From positions 181,746,428 through 181,810,427 of the forward strand of contig OX457056.1 in NCBI GenBank assembly GCA_949752795.1: a DNA stretch of 64,000 nucleotides, read 5' to 3'. Origin of the DNA: Hyperoodon ampullatus (lineage: Eukaryota > Chordata > Mammalia > Artiodactyla > Ziphiidae). The stretch's first letter is position 1. Each line of letters begins with the position of its first letter. Positions 13,300 through 27,058 of this stretch are shown in pieces. Under the pieces are notes generated by a model. It searched no databases. It was not told the DNA's origin and worked only from the letters and a program-made list of their open reading frames with translations. The translations under genes and the position numbers were made by a program.

Positions 13300-13369
13300 A
13301 GAAATAGAACATTTTATCAAGATTATCAGAGTAAAATCACCATTATTTGTCCATCGATTAGATTAATTC

Positions 13370-16300
13370 ATTCATAAATATTTGGGTATCTTCTGTACAA
13401 TTCTGGGAACACAAGTGTGAATAAAACACATACTCTTTGCCCCTATGGGTTTTAGTCCAGTGGGAAACCCAGATGTTTACAATTTAGGGTGATGCATATG
13501 CTGCCATAGAAGGCCAGTGTGCCCTGGCAATGAGTGTCCAGACTACTAATCTTGAAGTCTCATGGATGGGTAGGTCTTGACCAGGGAAAATAAGCAGGGA
13601 GAAGTATGTTGCAGGCAAGAAGAAACTGTGTATCAGCTTGGAAATGAGAGAGAGACGGTGATACATTGTGGAACTGAAAGGTTCATTGTGGCTATATTTT
13701 GGGATTGGAGAGGAGGCCAGGACCAAATCATCCAGAGTACTGAAAAATCCTAATGAAAGGTTTGGGCTTTATTCTTTGAGCAGAAGGTAAACATGGTATG
13801 GTTTTAGGCAAGGGGGATTCAGGGTCAAATGTGCATGTTAGAACAATTATTTTAGTTACGGATATTTTAGTTACAAGTAAGAAACTTAAGCCAAAGACAA
13901 AGAAAGTGGTCCAGGGAAGTTTAGCATATACAAGGATAGGAAGTACAGCTGTACCTCACAAAGGTCTAGAACCAGAAATGGCTATCAATTAATATCAAGT
14001 GCCTTTGCTCTTGCTCTCCCTCATCACTGCATGTCTTGTCTCTAGCTCCTGACACATTATTTTTTCTTTGTATACCTGGCTTCTCTAACTACAAAGCTAA
14101 CCCACAGCCCCTCTTAGCTTTTCTCCCAATTCCAGATCCCCTGGAGAGAGTCTGATTGGCTCATTATCTCAGTTATCTCCCCTTGGTCTAATCATCTGTG
14201 GCCAGTAGAGCATATAGAATAAGTATAACTGCTTCAAAGCCCACCCCTGTCACAATTAAGGGGGTGCAGTGAGTTGTAGGCTGGACAGATTTCTCAGAAT
14301 GAACCAATTTAAGATCACTCTGGCATAAGAGTGAAGAATTAGGGGCAAGGGGATTAGAGTCCCCTTTAGGAGAATACAGTAATGCAAGCAATGTTAATGT
14401 TGACCTGAGTTAGAGTGGTGAGTAAGAAGAGAATGAATTTGTAGTAGATTAAAGATTGACTTTCCAGAACTGCATGGTAAGCAGATATGGGAGGATAAAG
14501 AAACAAGGATAATGTCTGTGTTTCTGGCTTGTATAACTGAGTGGATGATGATAGCATTCCCTGAGCTGGAAGGACATAGGAGAAGCAAATTTGGTGGGGA
14601 TTGAAGGAGATGGAATGAATTATTCATTTTTGCACATGCAGAGTTTGAGGTAGCTTTGAGACATGTAAGTGGAAATGTGTAATGGACCACTGAATATATA
14701 CATTTAGAGCAGAAGAAAAATCTCAATGGTAGATAAATGTTTGAAAACTAGTTTTACATGCTAGCTGAAGCCTTAAGAGTGGGTGAGATTGCCCTGGGAG
14801 AGTGTAACAAGAGAAGAGAGCCAAGACAACCCTGAAGAGAATCATTTTTGAGGGCTGGTAGGGGAAATGAACCTACAAGGGAAGACTGAGAAGGAACAGA
14901 AGGTAAGAAAAATCAGGAGTATGCAGTGTTTTGGGGAATCCAAGAAAAGAGAGTGTTTCAGACAGGAGAATATGGTGAACAGTGCCAGATACTGCTGAGC
15001 AGCATAAGGAGTCAAGTTTTGTTGGGTTTCAGAGCAAGGAGCTTGTTGATGATGTTGGTGAATGAGTTTAATGGAAGTGGTGAAAGTAGAAGCAGAGGGT
15101 TGAGGACTCTTGGTGGGGGCAGTAAAGAGATCAAAACAGCAAATATAAACAGTGCTTGAGAAATTTGGCTGTGAGAGGAAGGAGAGAGAGGGATCAATAG
15201 CTAGTGATTGTTTTTGACAGTGAAATAGGGTTTTAAAGTATGTGTGTATTTTTGTTTTTAAATAGCAGGGTCTTAGTCATATTTGAGTGCTAGAAGAAAG
15301 ACTGATGATTACTTGAGTAAGATCAGGAGAGTTATTCAGAGTACTGTTACATTGTAATAGTGAAGAATGAAACAAAAGTAAGTATTTGGACCCTGGTTTA
15401 GTAAAGGGAAGAAGTTATTTCCTGACTTTTCTCTGGGAAGGGATTGGGATTATCTACAAGTAAGGTAGGGTTGAAGATGTAAGGAGCAGTGGGACTCTTT
15501 GAAATAGACCTTGTAGAAATTTAGAGGGGATAGCTGACTAGGGGAAATCTAGAATTTTCTGCCTGGGTTAGATTGAAGGCCTTGAACTTAAAAGCACTAT
15601 GGACCATTGTGGTTTTTATTCAGCAGTCTACATATATGCTCAAAAGGAGACAGCTAGTTTGGTTTGTGCTGTGCGATTTCAGGTTGGTGCATCAGGAGAG
15701 AGTAGGGCAGGGTTATTGGCATAGTGGTGGTCTATCTAATGGGCCATAAGCTGAGGAATGAAAGAAGTAAAAACATGAGAGGACTAACAGGAAAGTAGAG
15801 TTCTTAAAGGCCTGGGTGGGAATCCTTATGTGCAGAACATAAGTGACAGTAACTCAGTGTGAGACTGATCCTAAAATGAAGGTGACACTAAAGGAAAATG
15901 AACCAGTAGTTTCTTTGGAGAGTTGCAGTCTGGGTTGCTGGAAGAATAGTACTGCTGCTAATAGAAATAGATGTGGAAGGAAGAGTGAGTTTTGGAAGGA
16001 AGAAAAGTTTGATCTTCACTATTTAGAGTTTGAATAGCCATGGAATATCCATACTGAGATGATCAAGAGGCAGTTGAAAATATAGGAGAGAGGTCAGGGC
16101 TGGAAACGAAATTGGGAGTCATAATTGAAGCTATGACTTTACTAAGAAAGCGTAATATATAGAGTGATAAGGTGGTCTTAGGCACGGTGTGCATTTAAGG
16201 AGTGGGAAGTAGAGAAAACGTGCTTGCAAGGTTTGAGCAATTTACAGAGAAACTTAAGCGAAGTTAAAGAGGAGTTGACTCAACAGGCCACTGGATTTGG

Positions 16301-16380
16301 GAATTCTTGAGCGGCTCTCCAGAGGGGTCAAGAAATAGTGGAACATGAAAAGAGATTGTAAAGATGTGAGGATTAACTGT
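13370..16380. repeat. Ancient LINE-derived region, family not assigned
   Basis: Degenerate text typical of old mammalian LINE 3' regions recurs (gggctttattctttgagcag; aagatcactctggcataaga; gtataactgagtggatgatg). No coding potential is seen; 13850-14250 appears to be a separate insertion of unknown type. The family call is from memory and uncertain. Confidence 0.45.
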
Positions 16381-18400
16381 GACTTTTTGGCAACATGTTT
16401 ATTGCCAATGAATGATACGTATTATATGTGATTTTTAAAATCTCCCCAGTATACTGACATTTAAAAATCATAACTTTGCTTTAAAAAATTTTATTAGCCA
16501 GCTTCTAGCTTTCTGAAATGGAGTACACTGGTCATTTAATTTCTTAAAGCCTCAGGAGTATCATAATTAGTGATTATTACTCAGCACTGTAATACAGCTA
16601 GGACCTTCTGAGCACTGTTAGGACTTGTTCTTATACTGAGTGCTTCCCGTGTGCCTTGTTTTTTGCCGGTTTCTTCCTCTAAGTCAGTTGACGTTATTAT
16701 TCAAGAATCTTTTTCCTTCAAAGTACTTCACTGTGTTATAGCTTAAAATTGTTAGAGAATTAGAGAGCTCTTTAGGAACAAATAAATATACTTAGAGTAG
16801 TTAGCACTGTTAACATTTGTGAAACAAAAGATCCAGACCCAAAAAAAGCTAGTCATTTTATCACTTCTGCCAGTTGGCATGTTGGACACCCATGTTATGT
16901 TTAAATTGTCTTCTAAGTGACTTCATGAGGTTTTTCCATATGTAGGTTATTGAACTACTCCAGAAAGTCATATATCTCTTTAGAGGGTCTGAGGGGGGAG
17001 AAGATTAGAGGAGAAAACACTTAATATCTGCTATAGGTTTATGCAGGAAAAAAATCTGTTTTTAGTCTCTGGCTTTTGTTGCTGTTACTGTGTTAGTAGT
17101 GAAAAAAGAGATTTTTATGACCCAAGCTGTAGGTCTTAGCCAGTGAAGGGCAACTTGAAGATGAGATAGAGCTTAAAATGAAAGCTGTTTCTGAGTGATT
17201 GATTATAGTTTTGAAGCTGGACAATTAAACCTTTTTACTATTCTTGCAAATCTTCAACTTAGATTTGTCATACCTGGTTAATACAATCAAATGGAAGTGC
17301 TTTGTTTCTCCCTGTCTTGCTGAGCTTACAGATTCTGAAAAATGGTGTGATGTACTCTGAAATTCAGTGTTTTGTTTTGTTTTGTTTTTTCCTGCTGGAA
17401 ACAGGCACATTTAATTACAGAAAGCTGTTTGTCATGGAATCATCTTCTTCTAACACCTACCTAGCACTTTTTAAAAATTCTGATCATAATTCCATTGCTG
17501 GCAAGATAAACTAGTGGTAATTATATGTGGAATTAACTGACATTAATAAAATTCCCTGTAAGATACATCTGGGACACTTCTCATTTGCTATTCCCAGTTT
17601 GTGGTTTTAGAAAGTATCTCTGGTGGTGGTTGAATGCGATCAACATTTTCTTCTCTTGTGAGCCTAGAATCTTATTACTAAAAGACTTGGCAAAAGTTAT
17701 TAGAAAATGGCAGGCATTTGAATCTTTCTCAAGGAATAAGTTATTTTACATGATCAATTTTTTGGATAGTGGAAGAATTTACCCAGGTACTGCATTCTAC
17801 AAAGGTACCCTTAAAACTATGTATTCTTTCTTGTATAAGAACTCATAAAAATTTTATAGGAATTTACAAGTATGAATTTTTTTAACTTTGAAATGAAAAT
17901 ATCTTTTGAGTATCTTGGGAAATAGTATATTCTTACAAATTAGGTTACCTATTTTTATTGAATTGAATGTCATTGAGAATATTGGCATTGCATTTTAGCC
18001 ACTAACATCAATAATCTAAATACAGTTGAGCAGCCCAGAGCCAGTTTCCTAATATTTTGAGATGTTTGCCGTTTTGAGAACAAAGTAATTTAAAAATTTT
18101 GGACACCATCTAACTGAAATGTTGATGATAATTTCATAACCATATTGGGTTCCATTACATAAAGTGTATTTATCATCATTTGTTTAAAAAGTAGCCAGCA
18201 GCCTGTTACTTTATGGCTGAGGACGCTGCTATAAAGTCTTGAGATCTTTAATAAATAATTTGAATATATAAATCTTAGAAACTAGTTCTGAGGTTTTCAT
18301 GTAGCTAAAGTCATCCTCAAAATACAGAAATTGTGAAGGGATACCTGTCTAAGCATTATTTTGTGGTTGGAATGTAAAAAACCTACTCAAGTAACCTCAA
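16381..18400. other. No gene or recognisable repeat
   Basis: AT-rich sequence with only short ORFs (up to 87 codons at 17585-17848, no known domain). Nothing supports a gene or RNA. Confidence 0.55.
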
Positions 18401-18404
18401 TTAA

Positions 18405-18895
18405 GGTATGGATATACAATGGAATATTACTCAGCCATAGAAAAGAATGAAATAATGCCATTTGCAGCAACGTGGATGGACCTAGAGATTATCATACTAA
18501 GTGAAGTAAGCCAGATAGAGAAAGACAAATATTACATGATATTGCTTATATGTGCAATCTAAAAAAAAAAAAAAGATACAAATTTAACTTATTTACAAAA
18601 CAGAAATAGACCTGCAGACATAGAAAACAAATTTGTGGTTACCAAAGGGGAAGGAATGGGGGAGGGATAAACTAGGAATTTGGGATTAACATATACACAC
18701 TACTATATATAAAACAGATAACTAACAAGGACCTATTCTATAGCACAGGGAACTATACTCAATATTTTGTAATAACTTATAAGGGAAAATCTGAAAAAAG
18801 AATATATATATACTGAATCACTTTGCTGTACACCTGAAACTGACACAACATTGTAAATCAACTGTATTTCAGTTAAAATTTACACACACACAAAA
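18405..18895 (+). mobile_element. 5'-truncated L1 3' end, sense
   Basis: It starts within ORF2 C-terminal nucleotide text (acaatggaatattactcagc) and runs through the 3' UTR (ctatagcacagggaactata; gctgtacacctgaaactgac) to a (CA)-rich end. This 3' UTR type is common in cetartiodactyl genomes. Confidence 0.88.
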
Positions 18896-20400
18896 GAATT
18901 AAGTCTATTTTATGAGTAGATTGTACAAAATCCAATTGCAGAAGTACAAACCAGGCCTTCTTTCCCCTACCTTCCTTGTGGGTGGGGCTCTGGTTCTCCT
19001 AATAGAAAGAATTGATAGTGGTCCGGACACCAGGGTTATCTCTTGGCTGGAATGATTTCTTTGTCCACTCGTGGGTGGCTAAAGAATGTGCTAATTATAC
19101 TAGTGATTAAAGTCTGGTTTTCTTAGTTTGGTGCTAGTAGCAGCTGTGTCTGAAGCATGATCATCAATCATGTCTCAACCTGAGCCCTCCAGTGTGTGCT
19201 TAGACCTGGGCTGGCTCATTGTTCATATTGGGTCTACTGCCTTGTTATAGAAGAGAAACCACTAAGCCCAAGATTTTGTACCGCTTACACACCACCCAGT
19301 AGGGACTCTCCTTCCTAGGGAAAGAAAAAAAGCATAGTTTGTGAGAGACAGAAATAGCTAATCGACCACAACTTATTTTGGGGAAAGGAGGGAGAGGAGA
19401 TTACCCTAGAATGCACCTTATACTTGATATATTGTTTCTACTTGTGTCAGTTTAATTGTGGACAAATCTGTTGTTGGAGTGGGCCACCTTAGTGTATGAC
19501 ATAATGGTATTTCTATATTAATTACTTCAAATATAATTGAAGAATAAGCTTTGAAAAATATGTGGAACTGAAATAGATGCATTTACATAGTGGCAGTTGA
19601 GATCTGCTCTAGAGGCCACTTGAGGGCTTTTAAGAGTGATGTTAAATTTAATAGGAATTTTGAAACATTGACTTAGGTGTGAGGCCAGGAATCTCTGACT
19701 GTAATCTGCAAGTAGTCAGACTTCATTAGTTAGACCTAACCTCATTTTAAAGGCTATTACCTACTTGCTGAGAAAGCAGCCCTAAGCAATTCCTTAGCAT
19801 AGATGGATACTGTAGAATGTGGTTCTGCCACCATGGCCATAATTGATAAGCCCAGGGCAGGCCTTTGACCCAAGGGTAGTAGTCTGTGAAGTGGCCTGGT
19901 ATGAAAACTGCACAAACAGCAGTAATGGGCATTAAACTAATCAAGCACATATCTCTTTTTCTCCTGTAAATTACTCCTTGAGAGGAGAATGATGGACAGT
20001 TTGTAATGGGAACTTACAGTTACAGTTTGTTCATTTGTTGTTCATTCAACACCTATTTGAATGCCTAATATTTGCCAGTTACTATTGTAGGCTCTGGTGA
20101 TTTAATCATGAACAGACCAACTTTCATGCTTTCATGCAACTTACGTTGAGGGGACAGATAAGTAACATGTAATAGATGTCAGTAGTGTAAGTGCTTTGAA
20201 GAAAAATGAAGCAGGCTGAGGAAGAGGGTGTGATTAGAGGGCACTGTTTTAGATAGGCTAGTCATGGAAGGCATTTCTGAGAAGCTGATGTTTGAGCAGA
20301 GTCCTAAGTAGAAGATGATGAGGGAAAAATCAGCATGCAGCCATCATGAGGTAGTAGAAGCCAAGAGTTAATACAGAAGAAAATTTCAGAGTAGAGTGAA
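18896..20400. other. No gene; old repeat-like stretch at about 20030-20320
   Basis: No coding signal. The part with caacacctatttgaatgcct and catttctgagaagctgatgt resembles an old LINE or MIR-type repeat; the rest I cannot assign. Confidence 0.45.
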
Positions 20401-20443
20401 ATTTTATATTAGTCAAGGTCCTCCAGAGAAACGAACCAATATG

Positions 20444-20528
20444 ATGGGTGGGTGGGTAGATGGATGGATGGATGGATGGATGGATGCATGGGGGGAGGGA
20501 GGGGCGAGAGAGAGAGAGAGAGAGAGAT
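20444..20528. repeat. Compound microsatellite (GGAT)n and (GA)n
   Basis: gggtggg leads into about six GGAT units, then a G-rich spacer and about eleven GA units. Likely length-polymorphic. Confidence 0.9.
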
Positions 20529-20780
20529 AATGGAGGCTGACAAATTCCAAGATCTACAGTTGGCACACTGGAGACCCAGAAAGTTGATGTAACACTAGTC
20601 TAAGTCTGAATGCCTGAGGCCCAGAATAGCCGATGATGTTAAGTTCTAGCCTGAAGGCCAGCAGGCTCAAGACTCAATATTTCAGTTCTAGTCTGAAAGC
20701 ATGAAAAAAATGATATCCTATCCTGAAGGTAGTCAGGTAGGAGGAGTTCCCTTCTACTTGCAGGAGGATAAACCTTTTCG

Positions 20781-21117
20781 TTTTTTTTGTTTGTTTGTTT
20801 TAAAGAAGATGTTGGGCGTAGGAGTTTATTAATTAATCTATTTATTTTTGCTGTGTTGGGTCTTTGTTTCTGTGCGAGGGCTTTCTCTAGTTGCGGCGAG
20901 CGGGGGCCACTCTTCATTGCGGTGCGCGGGCCTCTCACTATCGCGGCCTCTCTTGTTGTGGAGCACAGGCTCCAGACACGCAGGCTCAGTAGTTGTGGCA
21001 CACGGGCCTAGTTGCTCTGTGCCATGTGGGATGTGGGATCCTCCCAGACCAGGGCTCGAACCCGTGTCCCTTGCATTAGTAGGCAGATTCTCAACCATTG
21101 CGCCACCAGGGAAGCCC
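20781..21117 (-). mobile_element. CHR-type SINE, long form
   Basis: T-rich tail at left, ttgcgccaccagggaagccc at right. TSD-like aaccttttcg (20771) and acctttcgttttt (21118) flank it. It contains a duplicated gtgggatgtggg motif near 21025. Confidence 0.88.
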
Positions 21118-21329
21118 ACCTTTCGTTTTTATTCAGGCCTTTAGCTGTTTGGATGTGGCCCGCCTACATTGAGGAGAGCAATATGCTTTACTCAATCTAT
21201 TGACTTAAATTTTAAATGTTAAAGTCATCCAAACACCCTCACAGAATCATCTAGAGTAATGTTTGACCAAATATCTGTGTACCCTGTGGCCTAGTCAATT
21301 TGACACACAAAATTAACCATCACAGAGGG

Positions 21330-23780
21330 GGTCTGCTGGTAGCCATAAAAGCAAGATGAGTAAAGATAGATAGGCTCCAATTCACCCCAGTGCCTTATTG
21401 TCAAGATAATCTGATGATTAGAGCTGTCTTGAATTCTGAACTTTGTTGCATTGCCTGAATTATTTTCCGTTGTCTGTGAGGCCTGGCTTTATGGGTCTAT
21501 TGAACTCACTCTTTTTTCCCTGAGTACTCTTTATATAACTACTTAGTTTAACTCGTTTGTGTCTACATTCAGGCTCACCAGCCAACCATTTTATGGATGG
21601 GCCAGCCTGATAGCAGTTGAGGCTTGTTTCTTGTATAGACATTACAGAAATAAACCTTGAGTTATAAAAGCCTAATTCAGCCTTTTCTTTTTCTTATGAA
21701 GGAAAACAATGGTAAAGATAAACAAAAATCACTTTAAAAAGTGATTTGTTACTTTAAAAAAGGTTCACATTCTTGGTTAACATTTTTAGCAGTTACTTAT
21801 TAAATTATACCTCTTTTGAAGAGCTGACATGTTTTGGAAATCTGAGAGTGTAGGAGACACAGTCCTTGCCCTCAGAAAGACCACAGTCTGGCAGTAAAAT
21901 CTGCATATCTAAATATACAGCAAGGTAGTTTTGATGAGAAATTAGGTTCAAGCTGGAAAAGGCTTCATGAAGATTATATTTAAGCTAGTCTTTGGTAGAT
22001 AGAATTTGGTTAGCTACAAAAAAGAGGTCAAAGTATTTCCCAAAAAAGAAAGGGAAATGAGTAAATCAGGTGAAAGAGTTTGGGGATGATGATTTAACCA
22101 CGTTGACATGAGTGTAGTGTTCTTGCAGAGGAATATTTTGAAAGCTAAAGCTGAAACTCAGTATGTCCACAACATTCTGTTGCATGTTAACCACTTTGAG
22201 CCTCAGCTACTCATCTATTAAATGGCATAATAATGCCTATCTTTTCTTTTATTCCCGTGAGCCTCATGACCAGTCACATCTAAATTCTATAACTATAGTT
22301 TCTTTGGTTTTAATCCACAAAGAGGCCTTTTTGAGTAGGGAAATTAGTTTTCAGACTCCATATCATTTCCTCCTCACACTCTTCCTGTTCCAGCTCCCTT
22401 ATGGAGAGAACAGTACACCAAATGGATCCTCTGTAAATCTCACCAGTATCCTTAATGCCCTTATCTTAGAAATTGTTCCTTCTGTCTCAGTCTTCTGAAG
22501 GTATTTTCTGATGGCAATGCTGCATTAGTATCTCTTTCTGTATGGCCACACATGTGCTTTGGATCCCATTTCTTTCCACCTTTTCAGAGATATTATGCTA
22601 ACTGAAACCTCAGGTTTCTTTTTCACTCTCCTAGTGTCACCCTTCCTATCTTTTTGGGTCTTTTCTATTAGCAGATAAATATGATCAGGTTGTCTTTATG
22701 TTATATATATTATGCATGCTATGCTGTAGTATATTATATATAATATCTAATCTAATCATCCTCCCTTGACCATATACCTTTCTCCATCAATTTCCTCATG
22801 TCTTCTCCATCACCTTCTCTAAAGAAGTAGTTATACCCACTTAACTTATTTCTAAAATCATATCCTATTCACACCTAAGCTCATTCCAATCTACCTTCTA
22901 CCCCCATCATTCTATTCTAATACCCTTCTACCCCCGTCACTCTACTTATTTGATATTTCTGTAGCATTCAATACTATTGGACATTCTGTTCTTGAAAACA
23001 CTCTTCCTTTGGCTTCTTCAGTGTGTTCTACTCGTTTTCTGTGTATGTCTCTGGCTACATCTTCTCTGACTTCTTTGTTGGCTTATCTTTCTCTAATTGC
23101 TCATTAAATGTGGATATCCACAAAGCTGACTCTTAGGCCTTTCTTTTCTTACTACTATATCCTCTTGAGTAATATTATTCTTTCTCATTGCTTCAATAAC
23201 AATGCCAACTCTTAAATTTATATCTTTCACATAGACTTCTCCTCTGAGGTCCAATTCTGTATCTAGCTACCAAATTGATATTTCCATTTGGATGTCTCAG
23301 TGCGGTATCTCAGACTCAACATACTTAAGACACAACATGTTTGTAACTTCACCTCTTCCTTCATATCTTCTTCAGCACCAAGACTTGTTTTATTTTGGAC
23401 TCAATATAATGTATGGATGAAGGACTCAAATCCTCACTCTAAAAAAAAACAAACAAACCTCACTTTACTCTTTACTAACTTTGCAACCATAGGTAACCTT
23501 TAAAGACTCAATTCTGTCATCTGTAAAATGGAAAAACAATAGGTCCTTTCTTAAGATAATGCAACATCAGACAAAATGAGTAAATGGGACTTACACTTCC
23601 AGCCAAGATTTAGTAACAGGGACTGAATTTACTCTCTATCCATAAACAATTAGAAAACCTTCATAGGACTGTTGTGAGGATTAAAAGAGTATTTATAAGC
23701 ACTTGAAACAGGACCCAGCATAAAGTAAGCTCTATGTAAAATTTTGCTTTTATTATTATTAAATATAGATTTGATGGTAA
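21330..23780. other. No gene; MIR pieces and LINE-like debris
   Basis: A MIR-like piece lies at about 22170-22250 (cactttgagcctcagctact) and another at about 23505-23760 (tctgtcatctgtaaaatgga; gaggattaaaagagtattta). The 22900-23400 part resembles an old LINE. The 111-codon ORF at 22163-22498 has no recognisable domain. Confidence 0.5.
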
Positions 23781-23799
23781 AAAAAATTGTGGGATGAAG

Positions 23800-25340
23800 C
23801 TCTGAAGTGCTGCTTTAAGGGTAAATTATGGTATTAATTGTTTATATTATAAAAAGCAATCCTCAAATCAGTACTCTTAAGCTTCCATTTTAAGAAACTA
23901 AAGGATAAGAGTAATCCTAAAAAAAGGGAATAAAGACAAGAGCAGAAACCAAAGAAATAGAAAAGTACAAAACAATAAAGAAAAACAGAAACTAAAATTT
24001 GGCTTTTTAAAAAGATCAATAATAGTGATAAAATTCTAGCCAGACTAATCAGGAAAAAAAGAGAGAGGTTGCAGATTACAATAGCAGGAATGAAAGAGGA
24101 CACGTGTCTACAGATCCTATAGACATTAAATTCAACAATTTAGATGAAATGAGCAAATGCCTTTAAAAACACAAACTACCAAAAGCTCATTTAAGAAGAA
24201 ATAGATAACCTGAGCAGCCCTATATATTTTTAAAAAATAAATTTGCAGTTAAAATCTTCCTTCAAAAAATCTCTTGTCCTAGAATGTTCACTGAGCCATT
24301 CTATCAAACATTCAAGATGAAATAATATCAGTTCTACACAAAGTCTCTCAGAAAATAAAAAGGAGGGAATACTTCCCAACTCATTTTATGAGGTCAGCAT
24401 TTACCCTTAGCATGAAAGAAAACTACAGACCAATAGCCCCCACAAAAATAGATGGAAAAACCTTTAATGAAATTTTAGCCAACTGAATCAATAGTATTAA
24501 AAAAAAAAGGATAATACTTTTTACCAAGTAAGAGTCATTACAGGAATACAAGTTTGGTTTAACCTTTGAAAATCAATCAGTGTAATTCACCATATGAACC
24601 TACTAAGAAAGAAAAACCATATGAACCTGAATAGATTCAGAAAAATCACTTGACAAAATTTAATGCTCTTTAGTGATAAAAAAACTCTCGGTAAACTAGG
24701 ACTTGAAGGGAACTTTTTCTGCCTGTTAAAGGGTGTCAAGTAAAATCCTGTAATTTACATCACACTTAGTGGTGAAAGACTAAATGCTTTTCCCCTAAGG
24801 TCGGGAATGAGGGAATGATGCTTGCTCTTACCACTTCTGTTCAGGATTGTATGGGAATTACAGTCAGTGCAGTGAGACAAGAAAAGGAATTCAAAGCCAT
24901 CCAAATTGGAAATGAAGAAATGAAACTGCTTGTGTGTGTAGAAAATCTCAAAGAATCCACAAAAAAGGCTACTAAGACTAATAAGTGAGCTTAGTACAAA
25001 GTTATTATACAAAAGAATTAATTGTATTTCTTTGTGCTAGCAATGAACAACTGAAATTTAAATAAAAATAAATTAACGTAAAAACATTCACAGTAGCACC
25101 TAAATGTCAATAATACTATGGAGAAGTTGAACAGAATTTTGCAAGACCTGTGTATTGGAAACTATAAAACATTGCTGAGGGAACTTAAAGGAGAACCAAA
25201 TAAATGGAAATGCATATCATGTTCATGGATCAGAAAACTCAAAATTGTTATAATGTCAGTTCTCCCCAGATTGATGTTTATTAGTCAGTACAGTTCCAGT
25301 CACTATCTCCACAGGCTTTTTTGTAGAAATTGACAAGCCT
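23800..25340 (+). mobile_element. Ancient L1 ORF2 fragment, sense
   Basis: Nucleotide text of L1 RT is visible in order: ctacagaccaatagccccca, then ttcaccatatgaacctacta and gtagaaaatctcaaagaatc. Stops and indels are numerous, so no ORF survives. Both ends are truncated. Confidence 0.8.
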
Positions 25341-25689
25341 ATGGTCTGTTAACTTAGGCAGAGTTAATGAGACTTGTGGTTTCAGACAGTCTTCTCTGGA
25401 ATATTACATGACTAGTTTTGTTATTGATTTTGGAAATGTTTCTCTGGGCCTTTCTTTATCTAAATCATTTCTCTACCTTCACAATTGCTTCCAGTTTATT
25501 TCTTCTAAAGCCTACACTGTTTAAACTTTTTGTTTAGTTTTTATTTTTAACTCCACCTACCTAAAACTTCTTTTTAATTTTATTTCTTTCATTTGGCTTA
25601 GTTCAGTAGCTCACTGGTTTTCCTCTTCCAGCTCTTGCTCCCTCTCTTGCAGTATAATCTCCAAGTAGCAGCTAGGGATATAGTCAAGG

Positions 25690-25940
25690 CACTCTCTTAC
25701 TCTGCACTTTCCAGTGGCTTCTATCCTACTCTAAGAATTCACCTATTATGTGGATATGATTACTTAGGTCTGCGTGTGTGTGCACAGAATAAACTCATCC
25801 ACCTGCTTTAAAAAAAAGAAAAAAAAAAGAATTCAGCTATTAGAATCCAGTTCATGAGCCTCTACATGATCTGGCCCCAGGACACAGCACAGTGCCTGGC
25901 ACATGGTATGCATTTAATATATGTTGAATTAAGTCTTTGC
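25690..25940 (+). repeat. L2/MIR-like old repeat
   Basis: Phrases tctacatgatctggccccag and cacagtgcctggcacatggt are typical of old L2/MIR 3' ends. Boundaries are approximate. Confidence 0.45.
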
Positions 25941-26103
25941 ATTCTAAGTCTTAACAGAATTTTTTGTGTGTTTGTTTTTGTTGTTGTTGTTAGCATTGTC
26001 TTACAGCCACACACACAAAAATAGTAATTCTTTAGACCTAACTGGTTTCTCAGTTTATTGCGGGATATGGAGAGTAGGTTGGAGCTGTCTTGCATGCATT
26101 TTA

Positions 26104-26240
26104 AGGCTCACTTTATTTTATTTTATTTTTTGGCCACATTGTGCTGCATGTGGGATCCTAGTTCCCCGACCAGGGATTGAACCTCCACCCCCTGCATTGG
26201 AAGCACGGAGTCTCAACTATTGGACCGCCAGGGAAGTCCC
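26104..26240 (-). mobile_element. CHR-type SINE, short form
   Basis: It begins with (TTTTA)n-like tail and ends gaccgccagggaagtccc. Perfect 14-bp TSD ttgcatgcatttta at 26090-26103 and 26241-26254. Confidence 0.92.
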
Positions 26241-27058
26241 TTGCATGCATTTTAGAATAGGCCAGTTTTGTCTAGTAAGGATGGTTAATAAGATTTGTCA
26301 GTAAGCAGTACTCAAACGGGTAGGAAAAGACTGCTTTGGCTTTTAATCAGACAAATTGTAAAAAACTGTGGTCAGAACTTAGGTTATGCTTTAGATGACC
26401 CAAACAGTTCAGAACAGCATTGTTTTGTTTCATATCCTAATATACTAAATGCTTCTCGTATAGTTTCTTATTTTTAAAATAACTTTACCTTATATCTTTT
26501 TTTTAATCTTATATTTTCTACCGTGATTCTTTTCTTTCAACCATTACAACCTCAGCTTATGCATTACACCCAGATGTTGCTATTGGGGATCAGGGGCTCT
26601 GTTATAATGACAGCAAGGTGCTGCTCTGCGTTTGTTAGTTTTTTCTGTAGCAGTGATATGTGATAACCAGCTTACTAGCCTGTCAATTTGTTGTTCCTTC
26701 CATGAACACTCAGTGAGATTGTGAATTATTTTTGAATGAAAGTTTATCAGTTACAAAAATTAAGGTTTCAACACTATAATAAACACATAAAAAGGACTAG
26801 TTTAAACTTGTAAACTGGCAGTGACCTTAAAAACAGTTATAATTATTTGCTTTTTGTTTTTCTTTTTTAAACTATTGGTTGTTTCTTAAGTATAACAGAT
26901 GCTAACCAGGCTCTGTGGTAATTTTTTCTTTCTAACTGTGTTTTTTAATGAAGCAGCTCTTTTAACATGATCTAGCAATCTGTGAATAGAGTGATGACTT
27001 GAATTTTAAGATTAAGCAAATTCATTTTGTTAACATCACATTTTGTTCCATTTTGCAG

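Larger units (their letters stand above)
20408..21325. repeat. Old interspersed repeat split by a SINE
   Basis: Its two ends are recognisable as one dispersed family: left ttagtcaaggtcctccagag, right gtcaatttgacacacaaaat then taaccatcaca. A CHR SINE interrupts it and a GGAT/GA microsatellite lies inside it. I do not commit to a family name. Confidence 0.5.

Noticed and set aside
1..27058. MAPK8 promoter or CpG island
   Set aside because: I saw no CpG-rich stretch outside SINEs and no recognisable 5' exon; the promoter is probably outside the window.
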